From positions 1 through 37,433 of IMG/VR virus record IMGVR_UViG_3300032304_001680: a stretch of DNA of 37,433 nt. The stretch is one strand, 5' to 3'. Position 1 is the stretch's first letter, and each line of letters opens with the position of its first letter. The stretch is from a virus. The translations under genes and the position numbers were made by a program. Shown here piece after piece: positions 8,665 to 16,284 of the stretch. The notes beneath the pieces were generated by a model, which was given only the letters and a program-made list of their open reading frames with translations, made no database searches and had not been told where the DNA came from.

Positions 8665-10881
8665 ATGAAATTATTTTTTATTCTATTAATATGTATTAAC
8701 GCAAAAGCAGCCATAGTAACTACACCGTTAACAGATGCTCAACTTAGAGCTAGTCCTGTGGTGGTATCAGGTACATTTTCAGCAGCTCCACCAGTAGGGG
8801 GCGCAACAAGTGCTCTACAAATAGATGGAAACAATTTATTGACAGATATTTCTACTAAGCTAACGGCTCCGATAGCAGTAAGCGGTTCTATTACTACGAG
8901 TGTTGTTTTTCCAAGTTCTCAAACTGTGAATCAAGGTACAAGCCCGTGGATTACAAGTGGAGTTGTATCAGTAGCAAATCAAATCACAGGTTTTTCTACA
9001 TCGGCACTTCAGACATCTGGAAACGCATCTCTGGTATCAATAGATTCTAAATTAACAAGTCCTTTAACAGTAAGTGGAACAGTTCAAGCTACTCAATCAG
9101 GAATTTGGAATATATCATCTATATTAAATCCAATATCTGGTTTGGTATCTGCAACAATTACCAATCAAATTACTGATTATGCTACTGAAACGACACAAAG
9201 TCAGAATTTAACAGAATTACAGGCAATTAATACCGAATTAAACACTCAAACAACTGCATTAAATAGTATTGATTCTAAGTTGACTGCACCTTTAATAGTC
9301 AGTGGTTCATTAACAACAAATGTCACGTTTCCATCAAGTCAGGTAGTCAACCAAGGTACAAATCCGTGGATTACATCAGGTACTACAGAAATAACTAATT
9401 TTCCAGCTGTTCAACAAGTATCACAAACAGGTATTGTTTCAGTAGAAGTAACAAATCCAGTTTCAAATGTTACTATCGTTGGGATTGTTCCTGTATCAGC
9501 TACTGGAATTACTCCAATTTCAGGCAATGTTAGTGTTTTAAATGAAGTTTTAGTAAGTGGAGCATTAACTGATGCTCAATTAAGAGCTTCACCAGTTATT
9601 GTATCTGGGTCTTTATTAGCAACAGTCACTAATCCAGTATCTCAAGTTACTGTGATAGCTTCGGCTTTGCCTAATAACGCAGCTACTGAAATTACACAAT
9701 TAAATAATCTTAATGAATTGCAAATTTCAAACTCTATTTCATCTCAAAACCAAACTATATTAGATGACACTTATAACTTTTTAACAGCTTGGAATCCAAT
9801 CGTTTCTGGTTCTGTAAGCATCACTAATCCTACACTAGCAGTTACTCAATCCACAAATCCTTGGATTGTTTCTGGTTCTGTAAGTACAAACGTAGTTTTC
9901 CCTTCCAGCCAAGTAGTGAATCAAGGTACAAGCCCGTGGATTACATCAGGTACTGTAAGCGTAAGCAATTTTCCTGCTTTCATAGGCTTAACTGATGCCG
10001 AATTAAGAGCTAGTCCAGTACCAGTTTCAGGAACAGTAACAGCTAATGTTACGTTTCCTAGCGTTCAAGACGTAAGCGGTTCAGTTCAAGTAAGTAATTT
10101 TCCTTTAATTCAATCGGTATCAACTACAGGAACAAACGCAGTTAGTGGTTTTGTAACAATAAACAATCCTGTGACATCGGTAGCAGTTAATAACTTCCCA
10201 GCATTTACTGGTCTTACAAATGCAGAGCTTAGAGCTTCTCCTGTAGTTGTATCAGGCTCAGTAAGCACGAATGTAGTTTTTCCTACTTCACAAGTTGTTA
10301 ATCAGGGAACAGACCCTTGGATAACTTCAGGAACATCTATTATTACTAATTTTCCATCGGTTCAAGCTGTATCAACTACTGGAATAAATGCTGTATCTGG
10401 CTTTGTGACAGTTTCAAATCCAGTGACTTCAGTATCAATAACAGGAACTCCAACAGTTAGCTTTACAAATACAAGTATCGGTGTAACACAATCATCAAGT
10501 CCTTGGATAACAAGCGGAACTGTGTCGATCGTAAATTCATCTTTACCTGTTACGATCGCAGGAACATTACCTGTAAGTACGACAGGAATTAATGCAGTGT
10601 CGGGTTCAGTGACTGTAAACAACCCAGTAACTACGGTTTCAGCTACAGTATTAGGACAGCAAAGAACTCCTAGTTACACGTCAACAACGACAACAGGAAC
10701 AGTATCGGCTGGGACTAAGTCAGTGTCTTTTTATAATGCAGGATTTTTTAATGCTACAGTATTAGGTACAACATTAAGTGCAGGTGATACGATTACTTTT
10801 CAAGCTCCTGATCAAGATACACTCGGAGCTATTGCTTATGTAGCAACAGGAACAACGCTTAGAATATTAGAGGTGAGATAA
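8665..10881 (+). CDS. Large repetitive fibre-like protein with Sec signal peptide (fibre 2)
   Basis: This 738-aa protein is preceded by GAGG 6 nt before ATG. Residues 1-15 are a signal peptide (MK, Phe/Leu/Ile core, NAKA). The rest is almost entirely low-complexity beta repeats. At least four copies of 'LTDAQLRASPVVVSG'-type, six of 'NQGTSPWITSG'-type and three of 'TTGINAVSGFVTV'-type units are present. The 'LTD-LRASPV-VSG' unit is widespread in phage tail proteins with unknown role. The final 80 residues form a distinct globular end ('STTTTGTVSAGTKSVSFYN'). Hardly any Cys or Trp outside the repeats. A long secreted or virion-bound fibre is the best reading. Confidence 0.72.
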   Translation: MKLFFILLICINAKAAIVTTPLTDAQLRASPVVVSGTFSAAPPVGGATSALQIDGNNLLTDISTKLTAPIAVSGSITTSVVFPSSQTVNQGTSPWITSGVVSVANQITGFSTSALQTSGNASLVSIDSKLTSPLTVSGTVQATQSGIWNISSILNPISGLVSATITNQITDYATETTQSQNLTELQAINTELNTQTTALNSIDSKLTAPLIVSGSLTTNVTFPSSQVVNQGTNPWITSGTTEITNFPAVQQVSQTGIVSVEVTNPVSNVTIVGIVPVSATGITPISGNVSVLNEVLVSGALTDAQLRASPVIVSGSLLATVTNPVSQVTVIASALPNNAATEITQLNNLNELQISNSISSQNQTILDDTYNFLTAWNPIVSGSVSITNPTLAVTQSTNPWIVSGSVSTNVVFPSSQVVNQGTSPWITSGTVSVSNFPAFIGLTDAELRASPVPVSGTVTANVTFPSVQDVSGSVQVSNFPLIQSVSTTGTNAVSGFVTINNPVTSVAVNNFPAFTGLTNAELRASPVVVSGSVSTNVVFPTSQVVNQGTDPWITSGTSIITNFPSVQAVSTTGINAVSGFVTVSNPVTSVSITGTPTVSFTNTSIGVTQSSSPWITSGTVSIVNSSLPVTIAGTLPVSTTGINAVSGSVTVNNPVTTVSATVLGQQRTPSYTSTTTTGTVSAGTKSVSFYNAGFFNATVLGTTLSAGDTITFQAPDQDTLGAIAYVATGTTLRILEVR
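8926..8955 (+). repeat. 30-bp exact direct repeat in fibre 2, copy 1
   Basis: This 30-bp stretch, coding for the NQGTSPWIT unit, is identical at 9916-9945 (990 bp apart, a multiple of 3). Less exact copies occur around 9348 and 10303. In-frame recombination between them could shorten or lengthen the fibre. Confidence 0.9.
9916..9945 (+). repeat. 30-bp exact direct repeat in fibre 2, copy 2
   Basis: Identical to 8926-8955. Spacing of 990 bp keeps the reading frame, so homologous exchange would delete exactly 330 residues. Confidence 0.9.
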
Positions 10882-12266
10882 TGAAATACTTAATTTTATT
10901 TTTTCCTTTGATAGCTAGCGCTCAGTTTAGACCAAATCCAGTTAGTGCTCCTTTATTAAATTATAGCGTTGGAACAAATACACCTTTAAGTGTTTCAGAT
11001 ACTATTCTTACAGCGCTTCAAAACTTACAAGGTCAAACCAATTCTAGGCAGCCGATAGATGCAGATTTAACAGCAATCGCAAGCCAAACGGGTGCAGGGT
11101 ATTTAGTTAGAATAGGAACAAATAGTTGGGCAACTAGATCAATTATTGCAAGCGCAGGAATTACAGTAGCTGATTCAGATGCGGTGTTTGGTAATACTTC
11201 AATAGCCAATACTGATCGTGGAACAATAGCGGTATCTGCTCACGTTGCTCTTGCCGACCCTCATCCTCAATATACTTTATTTACTAACTTTAATACTCTA
11301 ATAGGCTCAGCTACTCAAACAGCATTAAACGGCAAGGCTAATTTAGTTGGTGGTAATTTGTTTACAGGTAGTCAGATAGTTTCAAGCTCTATAGCGACAA
11401 CACCAACACTATTAACAAGTAATACGGCCACAGGTTCATTTATTGAGACAGCTAGTTTTTTTGCTCCTAATATGGCATCAGGAACAAGTGCGGTCTTAAA
11501 TTTTGGTAAAGATTCAACGGCTAATGATTCATCTGAAATAAGATTTTTTTACGATAATGATAACTCATCTTTTAATCGTTTAAATTTTGGCTGGACGGCT
11601 GGAAACGTGACCGCATCAATGCTAGCTGGGGGGCAAACAGGATTTGGAACAGAGACGCCTGTAGCATCTGCAAAGGTTCAAATTGATTCTACAACTCAAG
11701 GTTTTTTACCACCGAGACAGACATCAATCCAAAGACAAGCTATTGCAGCTGCTGATGGATTACAAGTTTACGATACAGAGTTAAATGCAGTAGCTATATA
11801 TGATACATCTGATTGGACATTTAAACATACGAAAACTACAGCTAACGTACAAACATCGACATCAACGACATACGTAAATATCACCGAACTAGTAACTGCC
11901 ACATTAGATGAGGGTCTTTACGAATTTCAATTTACAGGAATAGCTCAAAGTACAGCTGCACTAACAGGTATTGGTTTAAGACTAGCGCAAGGAACAGCTA
12001 CAATAAGCTCGCTCACAATTAATTGGAATTTTTCTCAAGGAGCCGCAGGAACTGATAAGAACTTTGAGTATTCACAAATTGCACTTGCAGACAACATTAC
12101 TTCAGCCAGCTTTCAAACAGCGAATGCTAACGCCCCAGTAAGTGGGCGTGGGGTTTTTAGAGTGTCTTTAGAGGGAACGGTCGCTATGCAAATAAGAACT
12201 GAAAATGCTGGTACAGGGGTATCTATACGGCCTGATTCAATATTGATAGTTAGAAAGGTTAATTAA
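10881..12266 (+). CDS. Fibre-like protein with Sec signal peptide (fibre 3)
   Basis: This 461-aa protein's ATG overlaps the fibre 2 stop (TAATG). Residues 1-14 are a signal peptide ending ASA before Gln. Near residue 120 lies 'AHVALADPHPQY', a collar-type motif common in phage tail fibres, and near residue 285 'TTQGFLPPRQTSIQRQAI', a unit found just before fibre tips and intramolecular-processing domains. The C-terminal ~130 residues look like a jelly-roll type receptor-binding head ('GLYEFQFTGIAQS'). Likely the distal, receptor-binding fibre. The signal peptide again suggests export. Confidence 0.75.
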   Translation: MKYLILFFPLIASAQFRPNPVSAPLLNYSVGTNTPLSVSDTILTALQNLQGQTNSRQPIDADLTAIASQTGAGYLVRIGTNSWATRSIIASAGITVADSDAVFGNTSIANTDRGTIAVSAHVALADPHPQYTLFTNFNTLIGSATQTALNGKANLVGGNLFTGSQIVSSSIATTPTLLTSNTATGSFIETASFFAPNMASGTSAVLNFGKDSTANDSSEIRFFYDNDNSSFNRLNFGWTAGNVTASMLAGGQTGFGTETPVASAKVQIDSTTQGFLPPRQTSIQRQAIAAADGLQVYDTELNAVAIYDTSDWTFKHTKTTANVQTSTSTTYVNITELVTATLDEGLYEFQFTGIAQSTAALTGIGLRLAQGTATISSLTINWNFSQGAAGTDKNFEYSQIALADNITSASFQTANANAPVSGRGVFRVSLEGTVAMQIRTENAGTGVSIRPDSILIVRKVN

Positions 12267-12267
12267 T

Positions 12268-12681
12268 ATGATTAATTTTAACGGCGTCACATACACAGAT
12301 ATTGAATTATTGGAAGCGGCGATGACTGAAGCTGGTATTCCAGAAATTCAAAAAATATTTATTAGAAACGATTTTAACGGTGTTATAAATGAGGCGGCAA
12401 TAAATACAGTTCCTGTATCGGTTACAAACAATCAACTAAGACTAGCAATGATTGATTTTGCTTATGACAGAAATATGCCTCAGATACACCCAAATGCTAT
12501 CATAAGTATTCTTAAGTCAATGCCAGCAAGCAAAGCCGTAGACTCGGCAATACAAAGCTTTGAATATTCAAACGAAATGATTAGAGAAAATCCTTTAATA
12601 TCACAAATGTTACCAGCGTTAGGTTTAACTTCAGAATTAGCAGATGAGTTATTTATTTTAGCAGCAACAAAGGTACTTTAA
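12268..12681 (+). CDS. Small fibre-associated protein, possible chaperone
   Basis: This 137-aa protein starts 2 nt after fibre 3 and ends overlapping the next ATG (TAATG). A central 'TVPVSVTNNQLRLAMID' followed by a helical region and 'LISQMLPALGLTSELADELF' matches a pattern I have seen in small proteins next to tail-fibre genes (a 'Q-RLAL' helix, an E-rich helix, then a 'LGL' plus 'LF' end). Function of that group is unclear; fibre assembly is the obvious guess. Confidence 0.58.
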   Translation: MINFNGVTYTDIELLEAAMTEAGIPEIQKIFIRNDFNGVINEAAINTVPVSVTNNQLRLAMIDFAYDRNMPQIHPNAIISILKSMPASKAVDSAIQSFEYSNEMIRENPLISQMLPALGLTSELADELFILAATKVL

Positions 12682-13226
12682 TGAGTGTTAAATACTATCT
12701 GGCATTCTATAGACGCAAGAATCCATTGATGATTATTTCTAGAATTATAATGATAGTATGTGGCAGGAATGATTCTCATTGTGAGATTTTAAGAGTAGAA
12801 AACGACAATTTACGTGATTCATGGTCGATAGGTTCTGTATGGCCTAAATCAAGAGCTATTAAGTTTAATAAAATTCTAGAAACTTACGAATGTACTAAAA
12901 TAATTCCTTTAAAAATAAAAGATCAAAACAAAGCTGATTCTATTCTGACTTCATTACAAAGAAAGCTTTATTCGTTCTTACAACTTATAGTTATTGCAAT
13001 TAAAATCATAGTTGGAAGCGGTATTAAATCACTTAAACATATTAACCTTAATTTAAGTAAATATTTAATTTGTACTGAGCTTTGCGGTGTGTTTATGAGA
13101 GACGCTGGTGAATACCAATTAACCGCTAGTCCAGACATGTTAGATCTAGATGAAATAGAGAACATATCTCTTTCTGTTTTTCCTGAGCCTGACAACATTT
13201 CAAGTAATTGGAGTAAATATGTGTGA
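12681..13226 (+). CDS. Permuted NlpC/P60 (YiiX/YaeF-like) papain-fold protein
   Basis: This 181-aa protein shows the order of a circularly permuted NlpC/P60 fold: an early His in 'NDSHCEIL' (about residue 33), a conserved tyrosine in 'RKLYSFLQLI', and a late Cys in 'YLICTELCGVF' (about residues 127-137). Such proteins cleave or bind peptidoglycan peptides or lipid amides. A hydrophobic helix (about 98-113) lies before the Cys. It follows the fibre block and precedes membrane proteins, so a role in cell-wall entry or lysis is likely. Catalysis is inferred from the His/Cys pair only. Confidence 0.62.
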   Translation: MSVKYYLAFYRRKNPLMIISRIIMIVCGRNDSHCEILRVENDNLRDSWSIGSVWPKSRAIKFNKILETYECTKIIPLKIKDQNKADSILTSLQRKLYSFLQLIVIAIKIIVGSGIKSLKHINLNLSKYLICTELCGVFMRDAGEYQLTASPDMLDLDEIENISLSVFPEPDNISSNWSKYV

Positions 13227-13383
13227 CGATTGGCGATATATGGCAATATTTGGACTTGTGCAGCTTGTAATGTCTATGATTGAATTGTGGCTAGGTAAAA
13301 CTGATAAAGTTAAATCCTCGTCAATTATAGAATTAATTTATAATTTGATAAAAATTTTAATAACAAAGCCAGTAGGCAAATAA
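13219..13383 (+). CDS. 54-aa membrane protein
   Basis: A short ATG ORF overlapping the end of the previous gene, with GGAG 5-6 nt upstream. It has a hydrophobic N-terminal helix ('YMAIFGLVQLVMSMIELWLG'), then KTDKVKSSS, then a second amphipathic or hydrophobic helix. The 'LGKTDKVKSSSIIEL' pattern resembles small phage membrane proteins found near lysis genes. A holin or holin partner is possible. Confidence 0.6.
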   Translation: MCDDWRYMAIFGLVQLVMSMIELWLGKTDKVKSSSIIELIYNLIKILITKPVGK

Positions 13384-13395
13384 CAAGGAGAAGTT

Positions 13396-13626
13396 ATGGA
13401 AAAATCATTTGACACAAAAGATCTAGCAGCACGTTTAGAAGCTAAAGGATTACCAGCGGTTGAGGGACTAGCTGAAGTCGTATTAGCAGAAGTATTTGGA
13501 TGGACTGAGGAATCTTTACAGATTCACGAAAACCCTTTAGTAAAAGCTATCGGTATTCCTGCATTAAATATTTTAAAACCATTAGCTCAAAAAGCTGTTG
13601 ATAAAATCGACGGTCAAGAAGGTTAA
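13396..13626 (+). CDS. Hypothetical 76-aa helical protein
   Basis: Preceded by ACAAGGAG 6-7 nt before ATG, a strong ribosome site. Helical, mildly hydrophobic with charged ends, no clear membrane segment. Tucked between membrane proteins, 3 nt before the next gene. No family recognised. Confidence 0.65.
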   Translation: MEKSFDTKDLAARLEAKGLPAVEGLAEVVLAEVFGWTEESLQIHENPLVKAIGIPALNILKPLAQKAVDKIDGQEG

Positions 13627-13629
13627 TAA

Positions 13630-14001
13630 GTGGCTGGAAAGTATGACTTTTCAGGTATAAAAAAAGCTGGGGCTGCTGCACTAAAGGCAGTCCTAGTAAC
13701 TACATCTTGGGGTGCGTATATTATCGCCTCTCCCTTTAAGCCCCTAGTTGATATAGTTCTTAAATATTTAGTAGAATGGTTAGCAAACAAAGGCTTAATC
13801 ATTATTAATTTAGCTGTCATTTATATAGACGGAAAAATAGATCAAAAAGAATTTGATAAAGCTATGAATGAAGCTTTAGAAAAAATAAAAACACCAAACA
13901 TGACAGAAGCTGAGAAGGAACTTATTGATGAGAAAGTCAGAAAAGCATTTCGTGAATTTGCGCGTCTTAATGATCAGCCTACTGAGTCTGGTCTTATTTA
14001 G
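13630..14001 (+). CDS. Membrane protein with helical tail, possible holin or i-spanin
   Basis: This 123-aa protein begins with GTG after AAGAAGG. Hydrophobic stretches cover about residues 14-36 and 44-67. The C-terminal half is a charged helix ('DQKEFDKAMNEALEKIK'). Its 3' end overlaps a lipoprotein gene in another frame, the arrangement of Rz/Rz1 spanin pairs, in which the first partner has a membrane anchor and a periplasmic helical rod. Holin function is the alternative; the two membrane segments argue slightly for it. Confidence 0.6.
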   Translation: MAGKYDFSGIKKAGAAALKAVLVTTSWGAYIIASPFKPLVDIVLKYLVEWLANKGLIIINLAVIYIDGKIDQKEFDKAMNEALEKIKTPNMTEAEKELIDEKVRKAFREFARLNDQPTESGLI

Positions 14002-14290
14002 CTGCAACACAATGAAAATTTCAGATACCCCACTTATGGTTAGACTTCCAGCGTCTAGAAAATGCTTTGAAGTTAGAGTTCTGTCTCAAAAAGAGAAAAC
14101 TTACTCAGAACAAGAGTGCGACCGAATATCAGAGCGAGCAATATTACTTACTTCAGACTCTTGGAAAATGTTAAAAACAGATATTCAAGCAAATTGCCAA
14201 ACTTCAAAATGTAAACAATTAACAGGTGCAGCCGATGGTTTATTTATAGCTATCGACACAGCCTTAAAACTAACACCGATTAAGAAATAG
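13952..14290 (+). CDS. Outer-membrane lipoprotein, possible o-spanin, embedded start
   Basis: From GTG 13952 the protein begins with a short lipoprotein signal ending in the lipobox 'LVLFSC', the Cys falling at about residue 18 with Asn next. The mature part is about 95 aa with five further Cys. Its first 50 nt lie inside the preceding gene in the +1 frame, as in embedded Rz1. It is longer and less Pro-rich than Rz1, so spanin function is inferred. ATG 13925 or 13970 are other possible starts; GTG gives the most typical signal peptide length. Confidence 0.62.
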   Translation: MNLRVLMISLLSLVLFSCNTMKISDTPLMVRLPASRKCFEVRVLSQKEKTYSEQECDRISERAILLTSDSWKMLKTDIQANCQTSKCKQLTGAADGLFIAIDTALKLTPIKK

Positions 14291-14291
14291 T

Positions 14292-14696
14292 ATGATTAAT
14301 TCAATTAAGAAAATATTTAAAATCATAAAAGCTATTTACACAATAATAGTGTTTTTCTTTTTTAATAAGTTCATTACTTGGAAAACTCCTAAAAAAGAGA
14401 AAGCACCAGAACCTGAGTTATTACCTCAATCAACTGAGCCTGTATTTAAAGAAGATCAGATTGTCGATGTACCTGAAGTTATAGAAATCCCGCCTGAGTA
14501 TATTCCAGAAAAAGAAGTCATTTTCTTTAGCCAAACAATTAAGGCAATGGATAATGAGATATCAATTCTAGACGAGTCTGAAGTGGTTATTGAATACTTC
14601 TTAGGTGTTCGAGTGCGTGGTATTCCGACAGATATAACAACACCAAATACTCACTTAAGATCGAAACACCCTGCTTTTGATGTAGATAGGATTTAA
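14292..14696 (+). CDS. Single-pass membrane protein with Pro-rich stalk
   Basis: This 134-aa protein has a basic amphipathic start then a membrane segment (about residues 13-30), then KTPKKEKAPEPELL and a Pro/Glu-rich linker to about residue 75, then a short mixed domain. It starts 1 nt after the lipoprotein stop and ends 1 nt before the endolysin. Placement suggests a lysis role (holin or spanin-like anchor). No family is recognised. Confidence 0.6.
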   Translation: MINSIKKIFKIIKAIYTIIVFFFFNKFITWKTPKKEKAPEPELLPQSTEPVFKEDQIVDVPEVIEIPPEYIPEKEVIFFSQTIKAMDNEISILDESEVVIEYFLGVRVRGIPTDITTPNTHLRSKHPAFDVDRI

Positions 14697-14697
14697 A

Positions 14698-15309
14698 ATG
14701 TTAGACTTTATAAAAAAGCTATTTAGCAAAAAGGAAACTATGGAACAAAAACCAGAAAATACACCAGTGGACGCTCCACCGTGGTACAAAAAAGCAAAAG
14801 AACATGATGGAGTATCTGAGAACAACTCAAAGTTTGCATCTCTTATGGTTCCTTTGTGGAAAAAACTGTTCAAAAGAGACTTAAATAGTATTTCAAAATA
14901 CGCATGGTGTGGTCTAGGTATGGCAGCGGCTTTATTTTGGTCTGGTCAAGACTGGCAAATGGGTGGAGAAGCTGCAAGGAATTGGGGTAAATATGGAGAC
15001 CCTATTGAATGGAAAACAGAAGGTATACCACGAGGCGCTATTATTTGGGTAAATCATTCATATAATTGCAATAGTTCTAAGTCTAACCATGTGGCTCAGG
15101 CTGACGGTGACTGCGCTGCGGTAGATTTATTAAAATCAGGCGCTAGAATCAATCTTTATGGTGGCAATCAATCTAATTCTTGGAAGGTTTCATCGTTTCC
15201 AGTCAAAGAGATTTGCGCAGTTAGATGGCCTAAAAACTATCCTAAGCCACCTAAGGTTATAAAGTCAGTTAAATGTAGTGGTTCTAGTGGAGCTAGTAGT
15301 ACGAGATAA
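14698..15309 (+). CDS. Endolysin-like, TIGR02594 / NlpC-P60-type peptidase
   Basis: This 203-aa protein matches the pattern of the TIGR02594 family: 'PPWYKKAKEHDGVSE' at about residue 27, the catalytic-type Cys in 'YAWCGLGMAAALFWSG' (about 70), 'AARNWGKYG', 'PRGAIIWVN', a His in 'SKSNHVAQADGD' and a final 'GGNQSNSWKVSSFP' then 'AVRWP'. Such proteins are papain-fold cell-wall hydrolases used for lysis. There is no signal peptide, so release would depend on a holin. A basic N-terminal 25 residues and a Ser/Lys C-tail flank the domain. An insertion with two Cys ('SYNCNSSKS') before the His is unusual. Confidence 0.78.
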   Translation: MLDFIKKLFSKKETMEQKPENTPVDAPPWYKKAKEHDGVSENNSKFASLMVPLWKKLFKRDLNSISKYAWCGLGMAAALFWSGQDWQMGGEAARNWGKYGDPIEWKTEGIPRGAIIWVNHSYNCNSSKSNHVAQADGDCAAVDLLKSGARINLYGGNQSNSWKVSSFPVKEICAVRWPKNYPKPPKVIKSVKCSGSSGASSTR

Positions 15310-15359
15310 TTCTTGCAAATAAACATAATTAGTTCACAATTTTAAAAGGGGGGTCAAGG

Positions 15360-15695
15360 ATGGCTCGTTCAGAAAAAAAGATATTAAAAGCCTTGCCGTT
15401 AACAGTAAGCGCAAATGCGATTGAGTCTATTGATATAACCAATTTCTCAGGTTGCGCAATTACTGTAATTAGCCCAGCAGGGGCAGCAGGAACTTTCAAA
15501 CTACAATACAGCAATATCAATTCACCAAATGCAGCAGATTGGACAGATATTCCATCGGCTTCACTGGCTATTGTTGCAAGCGGTGGTTCTACCTTAGATA
15601 TATCAAATACTCATGCAGGTTTTGTAAGAGCTGTTATCACTTTAAGTGCTGGGGCTGGAAACTATGACATTTACTATTTATCAAAGGATTTTTAA
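15360..15695 (+). CDS. Small beta-rich virion protein
   Basis: This 111-aa protein opens the tail module after a 50-nt gap, with a strong AAGGGGGG site. Pattern is beta-strand rich ('GTFKLQYSNINSPNAADWTD', 'HAGFVRAVITLSAGAGNYDI'), resembling small virion decoration or tail-collar proteins whose 'QYS-N---W-D' strand is common in phage. Stop overlaps the next start (TAATG). Confidence 0.6.
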   Translation: MARSEKKILKALPLTVSANAIESIDITNFSGCAITVISPAGAAGTFKLQYSNINSPNAADWTDIPSASLAIVASGGSTLDISNTHAGFVRAVITLSAGAGNYDIYYLSKDF

Positions 15696-16090
15696 TGTAC
15701 GAAAAACCATACAATAGTCCGTATTTAAAATATAAATCTCAGGATGAAATGCCTGATATGTATCAACAAATGGCTCAAGAAAAACCACAAATGGAGTCAT
15801 TTTCTCCAACTATGTCAGTACCACAATCGGCTCCAATTCAAGTAAAACCTCAAGCTGGTATTGACGCTGGTCAAACAGCTCAAGCTGGAATGACTGGTGC
15901 ATCCGTTGGTGGTGTTCCTGGGGCTGCGGTAGCCGTTGGTGGTTCACTTTTATCTCAATACATCGCACAAAAAGCTGCTGATGAAAGAGCTAAACGTGAA
16001 GGTATCGGTCAAGCTTATGCAAAACAAGCAAGTGATGAGCAAAATATAATTAATTCAATAATGGCAACAAACGCGAGGGCTTTAAGATGA
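15695..16090 (+). CDS. Ala/Gln-rich internal or tail protein
   Basis: A 131-aa protein: a disordered Met/Pro/Gln-rich N-half ending around residue 60, then a Gly/Ala segment ('TGASVGGVPGAAVAVGGSLL') that could insert in membranes, then a charged helix. This is typical of small virion proteins in podovirus ejection modules. Overlaps the next gene by ATGA. No firm family. Confidence 0.58.
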   Translation: MYEKPYNSPYLKYKSQDEMPDMYQQMAQEKPQMESFSPTMSVPQSAPIQVKPQAGIDAGQTAQAGMTGASVGGVPGAAVAVGGSLLSQYIAQKAADERAKREGIGQAYAKQASDEQNIINSIMATNARALR

Positions 16091-16284
16091 TTAAAGATTT
16101 AGAAGAAGAAATCGAACAAGACGAAATGAACCTAGCTATGAAAAAAGCTAAACTTACTCAAATGATGGGTTCAGATGATCAAGACGGTAATACTTCAACA
16201 GTTAATCCTGTTACAAATGAAGTTGATTACGAAAAAATGATGAAAAAGAAAATGATGATTTCTAAGTACAAAATGGAGTCGTAA
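16087..16284 (+). CDS. Small charged coiled-coil protein
   Basis: 65 aa, with a Glu/Lys-rich heptad-like N-terminal helix ('DLEEEIEQDEMNLAMKKAKL') and a Met/Lys-rich end. It ends exactly one base before the next ATG. It may be a small adaptor or assembly factor of the tail module; no family recognised. Confidence 0.6.
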   Translation: MIKDLEEEIEQDEMNLAMKKAKLTQMMGSDDQDGNTSTVNPVTNEVDYEKMMKKKMMISKYKMES

